DNA from: Filobasidium wieringae
Lineage: Eukaryota; Basidiomycota; Tremellomycetes; Filobasidiales; Filobasidiaceae
NCBI GenBank assembly: GCA_001600055.1
Contig: BCIV01000009.1
Span: forward strand, 620,001 to 684,000
DNA length: 64,000 bases
Direction of reading: 5' to 3'
The notes beneath the pieces were generated by a model. That model saw nothing but the letters and a program-made list of their open reading frames with translations. It had not been told where the DNA came from and ran no database searches. Both the position numbers and the translations under genes were made by a program. Numbering within the stretch: position 1 is the stretch's first letter; every line of letters begins with the position of its first letter. Positions 10,362 through 23,813 of the stretch are shown here, one piece after another.

Positions 10362-12314
10362 ATGAACCACCATCGTCGCGAACCTCGGAGTGCGATACAT
10401 CGCAGCGGCTCTACGATGTTCAAAAGAGCATGCGTATCGTGTCCTGGTGAAACCCCAAGCTGTAATTGTGCACCTGACCAGGATTGTGTGCTGACCAGTC
10501 GGTATGTGAAGACTGGATATACGTGGAGCAAACAACTTGTCCTAATTGTCGGTGCTCAATTCCACTACAGAACGTGCGATCAATGCCCTCAAATCCAATG
10601 CAACCCTAAATCTGATTCTGGATCCAACTCCTCAAGCAAAAGCGGAGTAAATGCAGGAGTTATAGCAGGACCGGTTGTTGCGGTTGTCGTACTGGTGGCT
10701 ATCAGTGCTGGGTTATGGTGGTTGTGGAAGAGACGAAAGGTCAGCGTGAACAGCGATATTTGACCCACATCTACCTGCGTGGACTCATCTTACCTTCTCC
10801 TCCATCAGGCACGAGACCTTGCAGCCTTAGAATCCTTTGAGAAGCGTACCACTCTGCAACGCTCTGTACACTCATCAAACACGCAACAACGAATGCATTC
10901 ACCTCTTCCTGATCTCGGTCCCCGAACGGGCAACAACTTGCTCTCCACCTCTCCGAGCGGCGATTTCCCTAGCGATATACGACCTAGTATGGACACTTTG
11001 CATGTGATGGGAGGCGGAAATGCTCAGAGAAGAGTGTATCATGGCGACGGGAATATCGATTTGTCTCGTTCTGGTCAGCATGATCCGTTTGACGATGGCA
11101 GAAGCGTGGCTACGGATCAGATATCGTTCGGCTCAACAAACGTCATTCCAATTGCATATGTGCCACCCAGCCGAGATGAGACAGACGGAGCACAGGATAA
11201 GATGACGGCAGGAGAGAAGCTAGATGCAGCGAGAAGAGCACTTGGATCAGGGTTCACCGGAGTTGGACCGCCTACTCGACCTGCTCGCTCACCTGATCTC
11301 GATCTGAGGCTGAGGCCTGCCAATGGCATCAACAAACCCCCAACTAGTTATAATCACCAAGAGCTAGTCGAGACCCTGGGAACCGGTTCGCGCGATCTCA
11401 CAACGTCCCGAGCGAGTGTACTCACCACTCGAACGGGCGTCAGTGCCGTACCAAGTTTCATGTCCGGCTCGACAGAGTTTGCCTACGAAGCGCCCCAGAT
11501 TGTCACTCGACGAGAGGTCCAGACTGGCGTGGTTCAACAGGCCGCTGTCGTGGACTTGTCAGCGAACGATCCAACTGGAAACGGGTCTTATGGTCGTAAT
11601 CTGACCGCGATCGATAGGAGACACGGGGATGGACACAATGGGGGTGATCAGAGCCCTAGCGCATCATCTATGCGATCAGGGATTAGCAACACATCCGATC
11701 CGTTCTCTGATCGGCGAGCTGATCGGTCCAGTGGGAATACATTCGGAAAGATGCTCTATTCTACCGATGGACATGGAGCTAATGAGTCTGAACGCCTTCC
11801 TATGTCGGAATCGCAGGTTCAGGGATTCGGCATCCAGGATACCTCGGACGATCTGAGATTCTCTATGGGCAGTCTGGCTATGGGAGGATTGCATGGGAGA
11901 GATTCCTATGGAAGCACTATGACTGGGTGGTCAGTGGGACAAGTTCAGGTTGGGCAAGCTCAACGAGTGAACCTGACTCCGCATGGACCGACTTATCGCA
12001 CGATGGATCCTCGAGAAAGCGTGGTATCTGCTAGATCCGAAGCGAGCTCTTTCTTGAACGCGATCATACCACCAACTGCGAATGGGGGAAATGGCATGAA
12101 TGTGGCACCCAACTATCCTCGTGAGCGGTTGCCAACCAACATGTCAGCCAATACTTTAGATCACGAGTCGAGATCGGTTCAAGGCAGGGAAGCAGCTGCA
12201 GGAGCGCGCAGGGCTCTAGTATCGACGACGAGTGAGGGACTGAGCGGCTTCGATTTCGCGTTTGAAGATGGACCGCCCCTACCTGTTCAACCAGCCCAGA
12301 GACGCCCAGCTTGA
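10362..12314 (+). CDS. OPY2: Opy2-like membrane anchor of the HOG osmosensing pathway
   Basis: Single-pass membrane protein. In yeast, Opy2 recruits the adaptor Ste50, and with it the MAPKKK Ste11, to the plasma membrane. Exons 10362-10501, 10571-10739 and 10809-12314 give 604 aa. The N-terminal region carries the Opy2 cysteine motif (ACVSCPGETPSCNC, then DCVLTSRTCDQCPQIQC). A Ser-rich juxtamembrane stretch follows, then one membrane segment (AGVIAGPVVAVVVLVAISAG) and a basic stop (KRRK). The long cytoplasmic tail is Ser/Gly/Asp-rich and disordered, as in the family. There is no obvious cleavable signal peptide if the ATG at 10362 is used; an internal ATG lies at 10416. It lies next to two wall proteins, in the same orientation. 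Confidence 0.78.
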
Positions 12315-13103
12315 TCGGCCAGGATGTCTGAAGAGCAAACACAATACTACCGATTGTAATCCAAATGTACACCATGCCCTGTTGTAATCACATACCTGAG
12401 TCATCGTCCTCATGTCAGTCTCTCTCGGGTTGGACGGGATGGTACGGGAACCGGCCGAGGGAGATTGTCAGGTCCGAGCGCGAGACGACGTTTGCATCTC
12501 ATCGGCTGTTTTCTGCGCTTCTTTTCTGATGACGGGACGAGAAAACTGCCCGGAGCCCCCATCGAGATCACGCCCCTCTTACCCGAAATAGCCTGTGCAC
12601 GTGATCAGGAAAGGCTTGATCAGCGAGTGAGCGCCTAAATTTCGTGTCTACCCCGCATGAAATCGTCCAGTCGAACGCTTTGCCTCGCGCTGTTTCCTCG
12701 TTTTTCACCTCGTTTAGACGATCTGGACCGGTTGAATCTTGGGCCGATTGGACCGAACGAGCGAGAAAATGAGGGGAAATGTAGCGCAGCTCCCACGAGA
12801 GCCGACGTCGGAGTTGAGTGAGAATTATCCAAAGTGGGCAGGCCACCCGGGCTACTGGCCACTCAGCGTTCAGCGGTTGCGTAGTTTCCCTCGATTATCC
12901 ATCAATAGCTCCCACTGCTCGCTTTACTCAGGCAGATAGTAAATTCTCTTATAGTCTTGCTTCACTAGATCTTACTGTCCCTTCCTCTCTTCAACTCATA
13001 TCCACCACGCCAGAACTCGTCGACACCAAATCACCTTCGACTTTTTCTCTCAAAGCTCTTCTATCATTTCATAACTCCACTCGTCTTCGGTCTTCTCCCC
13101 ACA
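12315..13103. other. Intergenic interval with promoter of the amino-acid permease
   Basis: No gene seen. Frames near 12568-12862 have no family match and read through GC-rich sequence with several competing frames. A CT-rich leader precedes 13104. Confidence 0.35.
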
Positions 13104-15191
13104 ATGGACTCCGAATCTGCTGTCTTTCAGCGAGGCTCATCTGCGGAACACGCCATTGAGGCGCCTCACCCCAGCAACCTTGAGAAACAGTCTATCTACA
13201 GCGAAACGACCAACGCTTCGCTCGCCGATGAAAAGGCGGCCGACAAGTCGAGATATGTTGGCGACATCAGGGAGCCTCCTATTCCTGAAGAGGACGAATT
13301 CGCTCAAGATGTCTTTAGTGCCGGTGCGGAAGGCAAGGACGATCATATCGAGTTCAGGACCATGGGATGGGTCCAAGCCGGATTCGTTTGTCTTGCTGAG
13401 GTAAGCGGAGTCTCCATCGTTGGGCGATTCGAATCTTACTCAGCTGGGTCATCTTGCTCTAGGCCATTGCGCTCGGTCTTCTCTCCTTTCCTTCCATCTT
13501 TCAAAGGTTGGGACTTGTCGGTGGTTTGATCGCCAACCTGCTCTTGGCTGGATTGGCTTATGTTACTGCGTGGATCTACATTGATTTCAAATTACGATAC
13601 ATGGGATGTATGAACGTAGCCGACGCCGGTACTATCATGTTTGGTAGGATCGGGGGAATCATTTTCGGAGTCGGTATCATGATCAAGGTGAGTCCCGACA
13701 AAATACGCAACTTGCACCTTTCGCTCACAAGCTCACTCATCTCTTGCATTTGTGATCTGCAGTCCGTCGGTCTCGCAGCCTCGCATGCCTTGGCTGGAGA
13801 GATCGCGCTCTCTAGCATTTCTAACGATGCCGTTTGCAAAGTCGCTTTCACCGCCATCATCTGTGTAGTCTCCGTGCTGGTAAGTCAGTTCCACAACACA
13901 TTGCGGGTGTCACGCAGTTCGACTCATTACTGGCCGATACTAGCTCTCTCTTCAAAGACATTTTGGCAAATTGACATGGCTCTCTATCGCCTCCGTGTCC
14001 TGTATCACCGTCGCCTCTTTCATCACTATCATCGGCACCGGTGTGCAAGATGATTCTGTTCTTGTCAAGAACAACGTTCCCATCCACTGGAAAACTATCA
14101 ACCACGAAGCCAGTCTCAGCGATGTGATTGGGGCCCTGACCAACAGTGAGTTTCATATGAAATTGGAAAACCGTCATGTACCGTACACTGACGCCTCTCC
14201 TGGTACAGTCTGCTTCACCTATGGTACCAATCTGGCGGTTTTGTCGTTCTGCTCTGAGATGAAGAACCCCAAGCATTTCAGAAAATCTTTTGTCATCGTT
14301 CAAGGATCGCAAGTCTTCCTCTACACTCTTGTTGGAGCCCTTGTATACGTCTTTGGTGGCCAGTACACTCAGGTGAGCATAAAGTCAGGATATTCAGTTC
14401 GAGACGCGTCTGATCTGAATTTGAACGTAGAGTCCCGCCCTTACCATGACCACCCGACCCGTCCATATCGTGGCATACTCCTTCGCTCTAGTTACCATCA
14501 TCATCTCCGGAGTAGTAGCCGTCAACATTGGAGCCAAGTACATGTATGTCACGCTGTTCAGGAAGACTGCAATCTTAACGTCAGGGTTAGTACAAGCATA
14601 TTTGAGCTCTTTTCGAAAGGATCGAGAATTGACGATATTGAAACTGTTGTAGTGGTTGGAGAGCGCAGATGTATTGGGTCGCAATTGTGGTTGCTATGTG
14701 GATCGGCGGTTTCATCTTTGCGGAATTGATCCCGGTAAGCACGTTTTCCCGTAATCGCTTGCCCTCTCGCCCCAACTAAATTTATCGTCGACAGTTCTTC
14801 AATCAATTACTTACCATCATCTCTTCCCTCGTCTCCACCTGGTCTGCATTTGGAGTACCTGGAATTATTTGGTTCTTCATGCGAAAAGTCCAACTACGAG
14901 AGCAAGGTTGGCGCAAGACCTACTTCGATAGCTTGTTGACTGCATTCTTCTTCTTCTGTGCAACCATCTCTGTGAGTTCTACATCGAACACGCAGTAGTC
15001 AACCTAAGCTAACTCCGATTCCGTAGATTCTCATCAGTGTCGTCTTTATGCCTCTTGGTATCTATTCCGCCATCAAGGGTATCATTGACGGGGTGAGTTA
15101 ACAAAATCGTTGCCATTTCACATCTCTGTTGACCCTTCTTTTATTCATGCAGTACTCCAAGGGAACCTACAGTCATCCTTTTGCCTGTTGA
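13104..15191 (+). CDS. AAAP-family amino-acid transporter
   Basis: Proton-coupled amino-acid permease of the amino acid/auxin permease (AAAP) family, close to the Mtr/Avt type. Ten exons (13104-13400, 13463-13687, 13763-13879, 13944-14145, 14209-14372, 14431-14585, 14653-14734, 14795-14971, 15027-15092, 15153-15191) give 507 aa. The acidic soluble N-terminus (about 85 aa) is followed by the first membrane segment with the family's GLLSFPSIFQRLGLVGG signature. About ten further hydrophobic segments follow, including SVGLAASHALAGEIAL, FTYGTNLAVLSFCSEMKNP and ALTMTTRPVHIVAYSF. The substrate cannot be read from the sequence. It converges on TFB4, 123 bp away. Confidence 0.85.
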
Positions 15192-15314
15192 TCCATAACA
15201 CACAATATGTATAGCCGCATAAATAGACTGGAAGATACAGTGTAATATAATAGGGAAAGCTGCAGTACATGCTTGTTATATGACAACGATGTAACAAGGG
15301 TGTTTATGGGATTT

Positions 15315-16776
15315 TCAAGCGGGCACACTTGAGGCGGAAGGCGCGGAAGGCAACGCGAACCTGAGCCCGTTTTTGTGATAAGTAATGGATTGCACAGGGA
15401 ATCGTGATCTGCGAACTGAAATGTAAACCACTGTTTCGTTTTGTGATTGCAAGTCTGACTACTCACTTGCACGTATGGCAGATCGGTATGGGCTCGCAGA
15501 AGACTGAAGGACCAGCGTCAGACAGGATGTTTCGAAGTCCCAGTGGCTGAACTTCACTCACTACTTAAACATACGCTGCATACAAATCCTACGTCCACAA
15601 CTCGATGGTGACAAAAGCACACCGCTCGGAAATCCACCTTATGTTGTGAAGGTAGACCAAGCTGTTTCCGTATCTCCGGCGAAGCTATGAAAATGAGCTG
15701 CAAGGATTGCGACGTGAAGTTATGGTTAAGAATAGAGACGAATCAAATCTGCGTACGTTGAGATATTGTAATAAGCCTTCTCGTTCAGGGAGACGATAAT
15801 AAATCCCATGAGTCAGATGTGATGCTTGCTGCAGGAAGATCGAGTCTTCCGCGTGTAGATTGACCACATCGATGGGCGTTTTCTGTTGTTAACCACGATG
15901 CAACAGTCAATAGCACTGTTCCACGTATCAGGTAACATGATCGGAAGTCGTACACGTTTCTGAGCGGCAAATACCGCATTCATTAGTCCAACATATCCCC
16001 CACTTCCGTTTTCGTGCGAGTTGTTGATTATCATTATTCTTGCCCTCGCTATGCTCTCGCTTTCATCCGTAACATAATGTCCCGTTGCCGAGGACTGAAT
16101 GTTTTGTATACCGCTTTGAGACTCAGCAGGATGTATACGATTGATATCTAATCAATTCAGGAGTCAGTTGTATGGGACAGGTCTATCAGTCTCTGGTTGG
16201 ACGCACGACACAATGCACGTAGTAGTGCCGGGACAATAGCCGGGGCACCTAACCCAGAGTAGTGTGTACTTTGTCAGGCCGATCTCGAATCGATATGAAC
16301 AGTATCCCACCTTTTACACGCAGGCCGTCTTCTTGCGTCTCTGCTTCTTGATCCTGACCGTTTCTTATCTGCTTTGCCATGAGCTGCCTCAGGCGGCTTC
16401 TAATAGTCTCGGAGGTCGCATGGAAAGGCTCAAACATATTGGGATCTACGGGATGTTGTAACGATGCAGAGGGCGCTTGCGAGGAATATAGTAGTTCTCT
16501 GTTTCCAGGTCAAAACCGAATCAGAAGCTATCACCACAAACTCTGTGGAACTGCTTACGATTTTCCATTTGCCATTGCAACATACAAAACCAACTCATTG
16601 CCCCATCTCATGGCGAGGTGAGTATTGAAGAATACCAAAAGCTGATTTAGGGCATTCGTAATACTGAGGAAGCTAGACTTAAGATCGTCGGGCGTCGAGC
16701 CAGCCTGAGCTTCCTCAGTCCACGAAAGTGGATGGACATCTAAGATCGCCACGAGAACTGAAGGCGTATCATCCAT
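15315..16776 (-). CDS. TFB4: TFIIH core subunit Tfb4 (p34)
   Basis: Subunit of the general transcription and nucleotide-excision-repair factor TFIIH, in the nucleus. The gene is split into many short exons and shows only as fragments. The N-terminus is MDDTPSVLVAILDVHPLSW with FLSITNALNQLLVFFNTHLA (vWA-like fold of Tfb4). In the middle are GYVGLMNAVFAAQK, then FLQQASHLTHGIYYRL and EGLLQYLN. The C-terminus has the zinc-binding C4 motif spliced from VCFCHHRVVDVGFVCSVCL and FCEPIPICHTCK. The last exon reads out through 15315. The start at 16776 matches the usual short N-terminus of the family; the frame stays open upstream but without homology. It is divergent from the histidine phosphatase gene. 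Confidence 0.85.
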
Positions 16777-17167
16777 GTATATGCTGTATGTTCGCGATGT
16801 CCTAGAGCATGATTTATATGAGGGCAGGAACTTGCATGCATCGTCCATCGGGTCCATGATATGTCGGCGGATGAGAGCTCTCGAGAGATCGCGTGCAAGG
16901 CATATCATATGCGTTACAGATCTTACAGATTACAGAAACGGTCAAGCGGTGAAGGATGTATAGGAGAGGACATCGCAGTTCAATTTCACATCCTACTTAG
17001 TCACGCAGGTTTTGCTGCGTCCGAAGCAAAGGAAGACAGATACATGTATGTTGTAGCTCTTCATAGGCTCCATAGGAGATAATTTAATTATCCAAACAGT
17101 TGAATTCATCGCACATCACAGCGTTTAGTCGAACTCAAAGAGCTGTCTTCTCTACATACTCGTCCTC
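16777..17167. promoter_or_regulatory. Divergent promoter between TFB4 and the histidine phosphatase gene
   Basis: 391 bp between two divergent start codons. No distinctive element recognised. Confidence 0.35.
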
Positions 17168-18037
17168 ATGTTGGAAGTATATTTCGTAAGACACGGCCAA
17201 ACGGAAGCGAACGCCCAGGGTATTATACAGGTGGACAATTACTTCTGCAAAATTGATCACCAAGGGCGAGACTGACAGCCAGACGGTGCTCGTAGGGGTT
17301 TCTCGATACCGAACTGAATGAGACTGGCTTTGCGCAAGCCGATCGTGCGTCGCAACGGCTGGCGAATGTACATTTTGACAAGATATTTACATCTCCGCTG
17401 AAGAGGGCATACGATGTTAGTACAGCCGGGGTCAATTTGAATGAATAAAGCAAACCCAGAACCTTAGACCGCAGCTTGCATAGCGAGAAGACAAGGAGGC
17501 CTATGCGAGATGGTCCTCTCACCCGCACTCAAAGAGCGTGACATGGGCGAATATTCTGGCACCAAACGGAAGATTGTTCATCCTTTGCCCGCAAGCGTAG
17601 AGAGTGGCCACAAGTGAGTGGATGCAGTTCACATTTTATATGACTGTTCTTATCCTGTCTTTGCCAGATTTGCAAAGCGATGTAGCGATTGGTTTGAAAC
17701 GGATGTGGTTCCGCTTACGACTGCTGGCCAAGCCCGCATCTTGGTCGTGAGTCATGGGGCTTTCCTATCGGTGAGCAAAATCCCGAAAATTTTGCAGCGC
17801 ACGAGCTTGAATATATGGCATCAATAGACATTGTTCCAATTATTCCTGGTTCCTAAAGCTAAAGGCGGTCGATTCGGCTTTGCCGCAGAGTCTGACATCC
17901 GATTAGGCATTTGTGCGAACACCTCCATCAGTATCATCAGGCTGGATAGTGACGGTGAAGGCAGAATCATAAGCTATAACGACATGCAACATATCCTTCC
18001 CAATGAGGACGTCGCTGGGCGTGATCTCGCTGCATAG
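17168..18037 (+). CDS. Histidine phosphatase (phosphoglycerate-mutase-like) protein
   Basis: Member of the histidine phosphatase superfamily, small TIGAR/Pho-type branch. Exons 17168-17230, 17296-17415, 17468-17613, 17668-17770 and 17828-18037 give 213 aa. Catalytic features are the N-terminal RHG motif (VYFVRHGQTEAN, residues about 5-16), a second arginine site (FTSPLKRAYDTA), the acid donor region (LKERDMGEYSG) and the second histidine (ILVVSHGAFLS). The spacing fits a complete domain. The substrate (sugar phosphate, fructose-2,6-bisphosphate or another) cannot be deduced. It is convergent with the flippase gene, about 145 bp away. Confidence 0.85.
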
Positions 18038-18183
18038 CATATTTGTACAATATAATGATGATGTGATTTATGTGAAAAGCTCTATAGATGGATATGTATA
18101 ATAAATCAATTCCCTGTAACAAACCATAGTGAAAGCAAAAACGAAAGGATCGGTTGGCCAAAGCAAGCAATTGCCGTCTTTGC

Positions 18184-21100
18184 CTATTCATCGGGACCAC
18201 GCTCTCCGTTCATCGCCCGCGTCTGATCGTAGAACCCTTTCTTAGGCTTCAAGACTGAACCAGCCCGGCTCCTGAGCGAGTTCAGGCCGAGGCCGATGCT
18301 ACCTGCGCGAAGTCGTCCTTTGGTCGGTGAATCTACAGGGGTACTCTGAGCTTGCGCTTGGTTCTTTTGCCGATTCGAGAACTGTGAAAGCCGAGAGTTG
18401 AGCCTTTGTACCGCAATAGAACGTTCCTCCACATCGAAGTCGAATCCACGAGACTCTACCCTCTTGAGGCCGTTAGACACTGAGACACCACACGATCAGA
18501 TTATCTCAAATCGAACCAAGCACGACCTTGACTTACTGTCGACTTCAGACCCTCTCATGGACGAAGGTTGCGTGCGACCGAGAGCATCATGCCGCTGGGC
18601 GCTGTAAGAAGGCCTGGACAGCATCTCCGGTAGTTGGTCGTCGTCATTGGCTGCACCAAAATGACGAAGGCCAGGCCCTCCCGCAGAAGGTTCCCGGGAC
18701 ATAGAAGGCCTGTTGGCTAGGGGTTGCGAAACTGACGCCTCACCGCTTTTGCCACCCAGTTGAGGATGAGAGGCGATATCCGTCTCAGGATGCTGTCGTC
18801 TGGATATCATAACCAACGATCAATCAGCATTTTGCAGTCAAAACGTGTTTGAAAGCGATAAATACCTGATGTTATTCATGATATCGATATCCGATGGCGA
18901 ATATGTCCGCTTGACGTAACGACCAATATATTGCGGAGCAAGAGCGACCGTAAACACAAAAATCCATCCGAACCAAAACAATCCAGAACGGAAGAGATAA
19001 TGACTAAATTTGAATTTTATAGATTAACCAACGTCAGGCGCGAATGACATGACCTTCGGATACTCACTCGTTACCATACGCATTGCTAAGTGAAGAACAA
19101 GCCTATCGTCAGCCGCGAAGAAGGGGGACGATCGATGTGTAATCCAAACTTACGTGGCGAAGGTAGACGGAGGAATGATAGAGTAGATCGCCTATCGCAA
19201 TGCAAGGTTTCATCGATTGGACTTTCGATTGTACAGTACATCGCCATTCAGAGAAAAAGACTTACTGTGTAAGCCCAGATTAGGACTGGACCGACGAGGA
19301 CGGAGATCCACACCCATACTGTCCAAACTTCCGTGTTCATACCGGTGAAAGCGTTTGCAACCATGACAGCTCCGATCACCATGACCTGATAAGCATTAAG
19401 TGGAAGTCAGAATGACTGCATGATCTGCTCCAATTGATCAAGGGACGAACTGTAGACATCTCGTACTGGCCCACGCTGTACCCATCTGAACGCGCTGTAG
19501 TAGTGACATAGGCGTAATTGACAAAGAAAAACACCACAGCCGACTGTGCAGCAAAAATAAGGTATGAGCTGCATAGTAAGACTCAAGCTGCACAAAGCTG
19601 CCTTACTTGGTAAGCCCCCTGAAAAATGAAAAACATGAAACGCTTGATGCTGAATCGATCGCTCTCCTTTCCTGTACGGTACAGCTCGGGCAACGCCATG
19701 AGGATATCCGCGTCTACAGACAAGCTGTCAATGACAACGCGTCATTCCGGATGTCGACATACTTACCAATATTACGATCAAATAGTCCAAGAGCGATGAC
19801 TGGAAGCAACGTCCAGAATACGTTCCAGAATAGCAGATAGGTATACTCGAAAACGCTGTAACAAGACTTGACGTAAGCTCACCACGCTGAATCTCGCTAA
19901 ATACAGTAGCTTACTAGGTTGTACTCCATCCACAATAGATCTGGAACCAGAACAAGACTCCGACACCCATCACGTTCTTGTAGAAAAAATTACTGAACAA
20001 TGGGGCATCTCTTTAGTTCAACGACAACAGTCCGCACGTGTAGAGAAAATACACACAGGATCATGTTTGAATTCCTGAGATAAGACCAATGACCATGAAC
20101 GAATAGAAGACGTTTGAGATAGCGGAACTGTAGTCAGAAAAGACAACCCTCAGCATGCCGAAAAGCCTGGCACGGTTTACGCCCACACTAGCAGGCGAGT
20201 CCTCACCTGGGCGATGGCATAATCGGATGAATTGACCGCTTGCAGACCTTCTTCACCGGAAATACCGACACCTATATCTGCTGCCTGGATCATGCTAACA
20301 TCGTTCGCGCCATCACCGATGGCTAGACACATCACGCCGAGGTTGTCCTTGATCAGTCGCACAATCTGTGCTTTCTGCAGAGGGGAAACTCGACAACAAA
20401 TGACGGTGTTGCACTGCGTTGACAGATGAAGCAAGAGCTCCTCGGTAGCAGGATCTTGAAATGCCTAGTAAGAGCATGAAATCAGTTCTTGGCTTCGCGG
20501 TCTGCCTTTGTTCTGGCTTACATGCCGCAGAGCACCGCCGTCGATCACTAAGGAATGTCCACCAGGACGTGTACCATTGTCCTTTCCCACCAGTGAGGTC
20601 ACACCGGTATCCAAACGGCGAAGTTCATGGCCACTGGTGACCGGATGTAAATTACCTTCGTGGTCCATTTCACGAACCTCCTCATGAAAGAATCCTTCGA
20701 TAGCGTTTTTCAACTGTTCATAGATTGTATGCGAGCCTTCACGAACAATGATCATGTTACTGTCGTTGGTCAGGAGGTTCGTCGTGTATCCGATAGCTAC
20801 AGCTGTCTCCAGCTTATCTCCAGTCGCAACCCAGACTTTGATACCGGCTCGCTTGAGATCCGCGATCGTTTCGGGTACACCGTCCTGCAATCGATCTTCA
20901 ATAGCAGTTGCACCCAACAACACCAGATCGCGCTCGATGACTTCTGAGACTTCTTCAATTTTGCCTTCTCGGTCTTCTATAGCAACGCTCGCTTCGTGAT
21001 ACTGCTTTGCCCAATCCTCATATTGTTGTTCTGTAAATTATTAACGGCTGTAAACAAGCCGTAAAACATCCCTTCAGCTCTGAAAGACTGACCTTCAAGA

Positions 21101-23813
21101 ACCCTGTAACCAAGACATAAAGTACGCAGTCCTTCTCCTGCAAAGTACTGCAAATCCGCGTCAGTCTTCTTCTTGTTCTCGTCGTTGCCATCAGCAAGTC
21201 TTTCGAATATGACGTTGTCTGCTCCTTTACACAACAAGAACAGCCTGTTGTCTTCGTCCATTTTTCGCAGGATTACGGACATTCGTTTCCTGGTCGAGTT
21301 GAACTCCAAAACATGAAGCAATTCGTATTCGTCCGGGGTATCAGAAAAAGGGGTATTCAAGCGCATGATATTGCGATCACGTCCCCGGAATACGAATCCT
21401 ACATCAGCAGCCGCTTGAACCAGAGCAGCTTCGTCAGGAGATTGGGCTTTGTATTCAATCAGACCTGGCTCTGGCTCTACGGCAAGGGCCGTATGACATA
21501 GGCCGAGTACAGCGAAGAAGCCGTGAAGCAAACGAGATTGCTCGCTGTCCGTGTCATTGAGGTCGTGCAGCAATTCAGGATCATGGAAGGGGGCGAGGAC
21601 CTCCTTGGGCAAAATGGTCTTTGGAACGCCATTTGAAACAGGTTCGGCCTTTTTCAGGGGTGTATCCGAAGAAGTTTGCGAAGGAACGTCGCTTTTTTCC
21701 AAGCTCGTTTTGCCATCAAGGATCGTGTTTTCTGGGATCAAGCCGTCACCCGTGTAAACCTAAGACGGATTTAGCCTGAGCGTACTTCTGAGGACTGTCG
21801 TTAATACAAGACTTACCTTGCCACCGATAGAGCATTGTCTAAATACCATGGAATTTTGAGTCAACGTGCCGGTCTTGTCAGAGAACACGTAGTCGATCTG
21901 CCCTAGGTCATCAGAGAGATTCCAAGACCTCGCAGTAGTTCTGGTAGTAACGCCGTTCTTCACGTATTTGATAGCATGGTCCCAATAGATGAAGGCTGCT
22001 TGAGCAGTACGGACGAACTCGATCGATATGTATAGGGAGATGGGCACGATGTTCTGGAACGTGATGAATGCGTTGGCGAACGTGATGAGAGCATTGATGC
22101 TTGGGTTATCGCCACCAGAATCCGCGTATAGTTCCCAATAAGCTTGCTGACGATCCCATCTCTTCTCGTTGAAGTAATCAACAATCGCACACACCACAGC
22201 TACTACAGCGAGCAGGACAAGGTTGAGCAAGACTTGAGGATTCATTTGTCTTTCCACCCGCGATCGTTTGGACGGCGTTCCACCAGAGTTCATGATGATT
22301 TTGCTATCTTTTCCAGTAAACAAGACAACTCCGATCACCCAAGCCGTGTTCCGAAGGACACAGCCACGCAGGATGGTAGTTTGAAGATCGATCGGATGTA
22401 CCAAGGGTTTGCCATCCGGCGCTTGTCCCTCCTCGCCTGGCAGAATGACGGCTCCGTTCAATTTATACATGTTCACGTCTGCTGGTTCAGCATCAACACG
22501 GAATCGAGCTTGACCGCACATGGCAGCCGTACGCAGGTGTGAGAGCTCAGGAACTCCATGTCGAGACTTCAGGTTGGTTTCTCCATCCAAATTTTTGGTT
22601 TCGATGAAACACACATCCTCTTCTTCAGAAGAACAACACAAAACAACATCTAAATTGAATGAAATGCAATAGTCTAAACGTCAGATCACGATTTTCTCTA
22701 CCATTCATAAGCGATACTTGCCCGCTGGGATCTGCTCATTGTCATAGATCTTGATGAAATCGCCGACCCTGACATCCTCCCATTTGGTTTGTTGCCAACC
22801 AAGTTCTTTGATATCGTCAAACGCTTCAGGATCACTGGCGGGACTGTTGATAACCTTCTCGGTGTGGGGTCCGTTATGATCGGCGAACGGACTTTCATCC
22901 CCGACCATCCCATGACCGCCCCCAGGTCTAGGGCTCTGCCAATCTTTATCACCGGCCGCAACTACGCCTTGAGACAAAGCATCGGTAGTAGCGTTGGCTT
23001 TAGCGGAAGCTTTCCTTTTCTTGCCCTTTGGAAGAGGAATCGCAGGAACAAAGGTTTTACTTTTTGCGGTCATAGCGTTATAGTTGTGATATCCAGGTTT
23101 AGGCTCTGTCAAGGAGCTATCGATGTGGTGATTCAGAGGACCTTCATGATATCCTTCCCCACCTTTCAAGATGTACACGATGGAATGATTGATCTTACGA
23201 TCGGCCTGATGTCGTTTGATGTCCTCGTACCCATCTTTGAGTGCAGTGATGGCTAGCACAGCCAAGAGCGGAAGGATAACCAGACCAGGTGAAACAGTAG
23301 CGAATTTAGGGAAGAATTGTAGGATGGCGATGGCTAAAGAGAATCGTAGCGTAAGAAAGCGCTAGCCTTGAGAGCTTACAGCCACCAAGAATCGAAGGCT
23401 TACCGAGGAAGAAAACTATGCAGATAGAGAGAAAGGATCAGTCAAGATCCCATGATTTATTCACGTTAGGGTCACCCACTATTGGCGACACGTCTGAACT
23501 GCTCGAAAAGGTTCCTGGGCAGGAAAGTGATGATAGTATATTTGGAAGTGATGTTCTGGTTGGTAGGGTATATTCTTTCTCTAAGTGGATGCCCCTTTTT
23601 ATCTCGCCATTCAGGCCCAGTGGGTAATGGGCTGTTGACAAGGATAGAACGGGCAGCGGGAGGGAGCTTTTTCCCAGCGAAGAGAGCTGCAGGGTTCAGC
23701 TTGTTGAGAGCCCTGTTGAAGCCCGCGAATCTGCTGGGCGGCTTCTTGTGTTGAGGTATGTATATTTTCCTTCCATCAGGTCCGATGGTCACGTCGTTAT
23801 CTCGTTTGACCAT
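18184..23813 (-). CDS. P4-type ATPase, phospholipid flippase (Dnf1/2-like)
   Basis: Aminophospholipid flippase of the plasma or Golgi membrane. From the ATG at 23813 the minus strand encodes the Dnf-type N-terminus ([19 protein letters not shown], then [12 protein letters not shown]). Next come the DGETNLKS motif of the actuator domain, the phosphorylation site [24 protein letters not shown] in the nucleotide domain, [14 protein letters not shown], and the hinge motif [21 protein letters not shown]. The C-terminal membrane segments lie in small exons between about 18,850 and 20,150. A basic Ser-rich cytoplasmic tail ends at 18184. A glycine/proline-rich insertion near 22,850-23,200 lies between the first membrane segments and the actuator domain, as in Dnf1/2 types. 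Exon borders in the C-terminal third were not all resolved. Confidence 0.9.
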
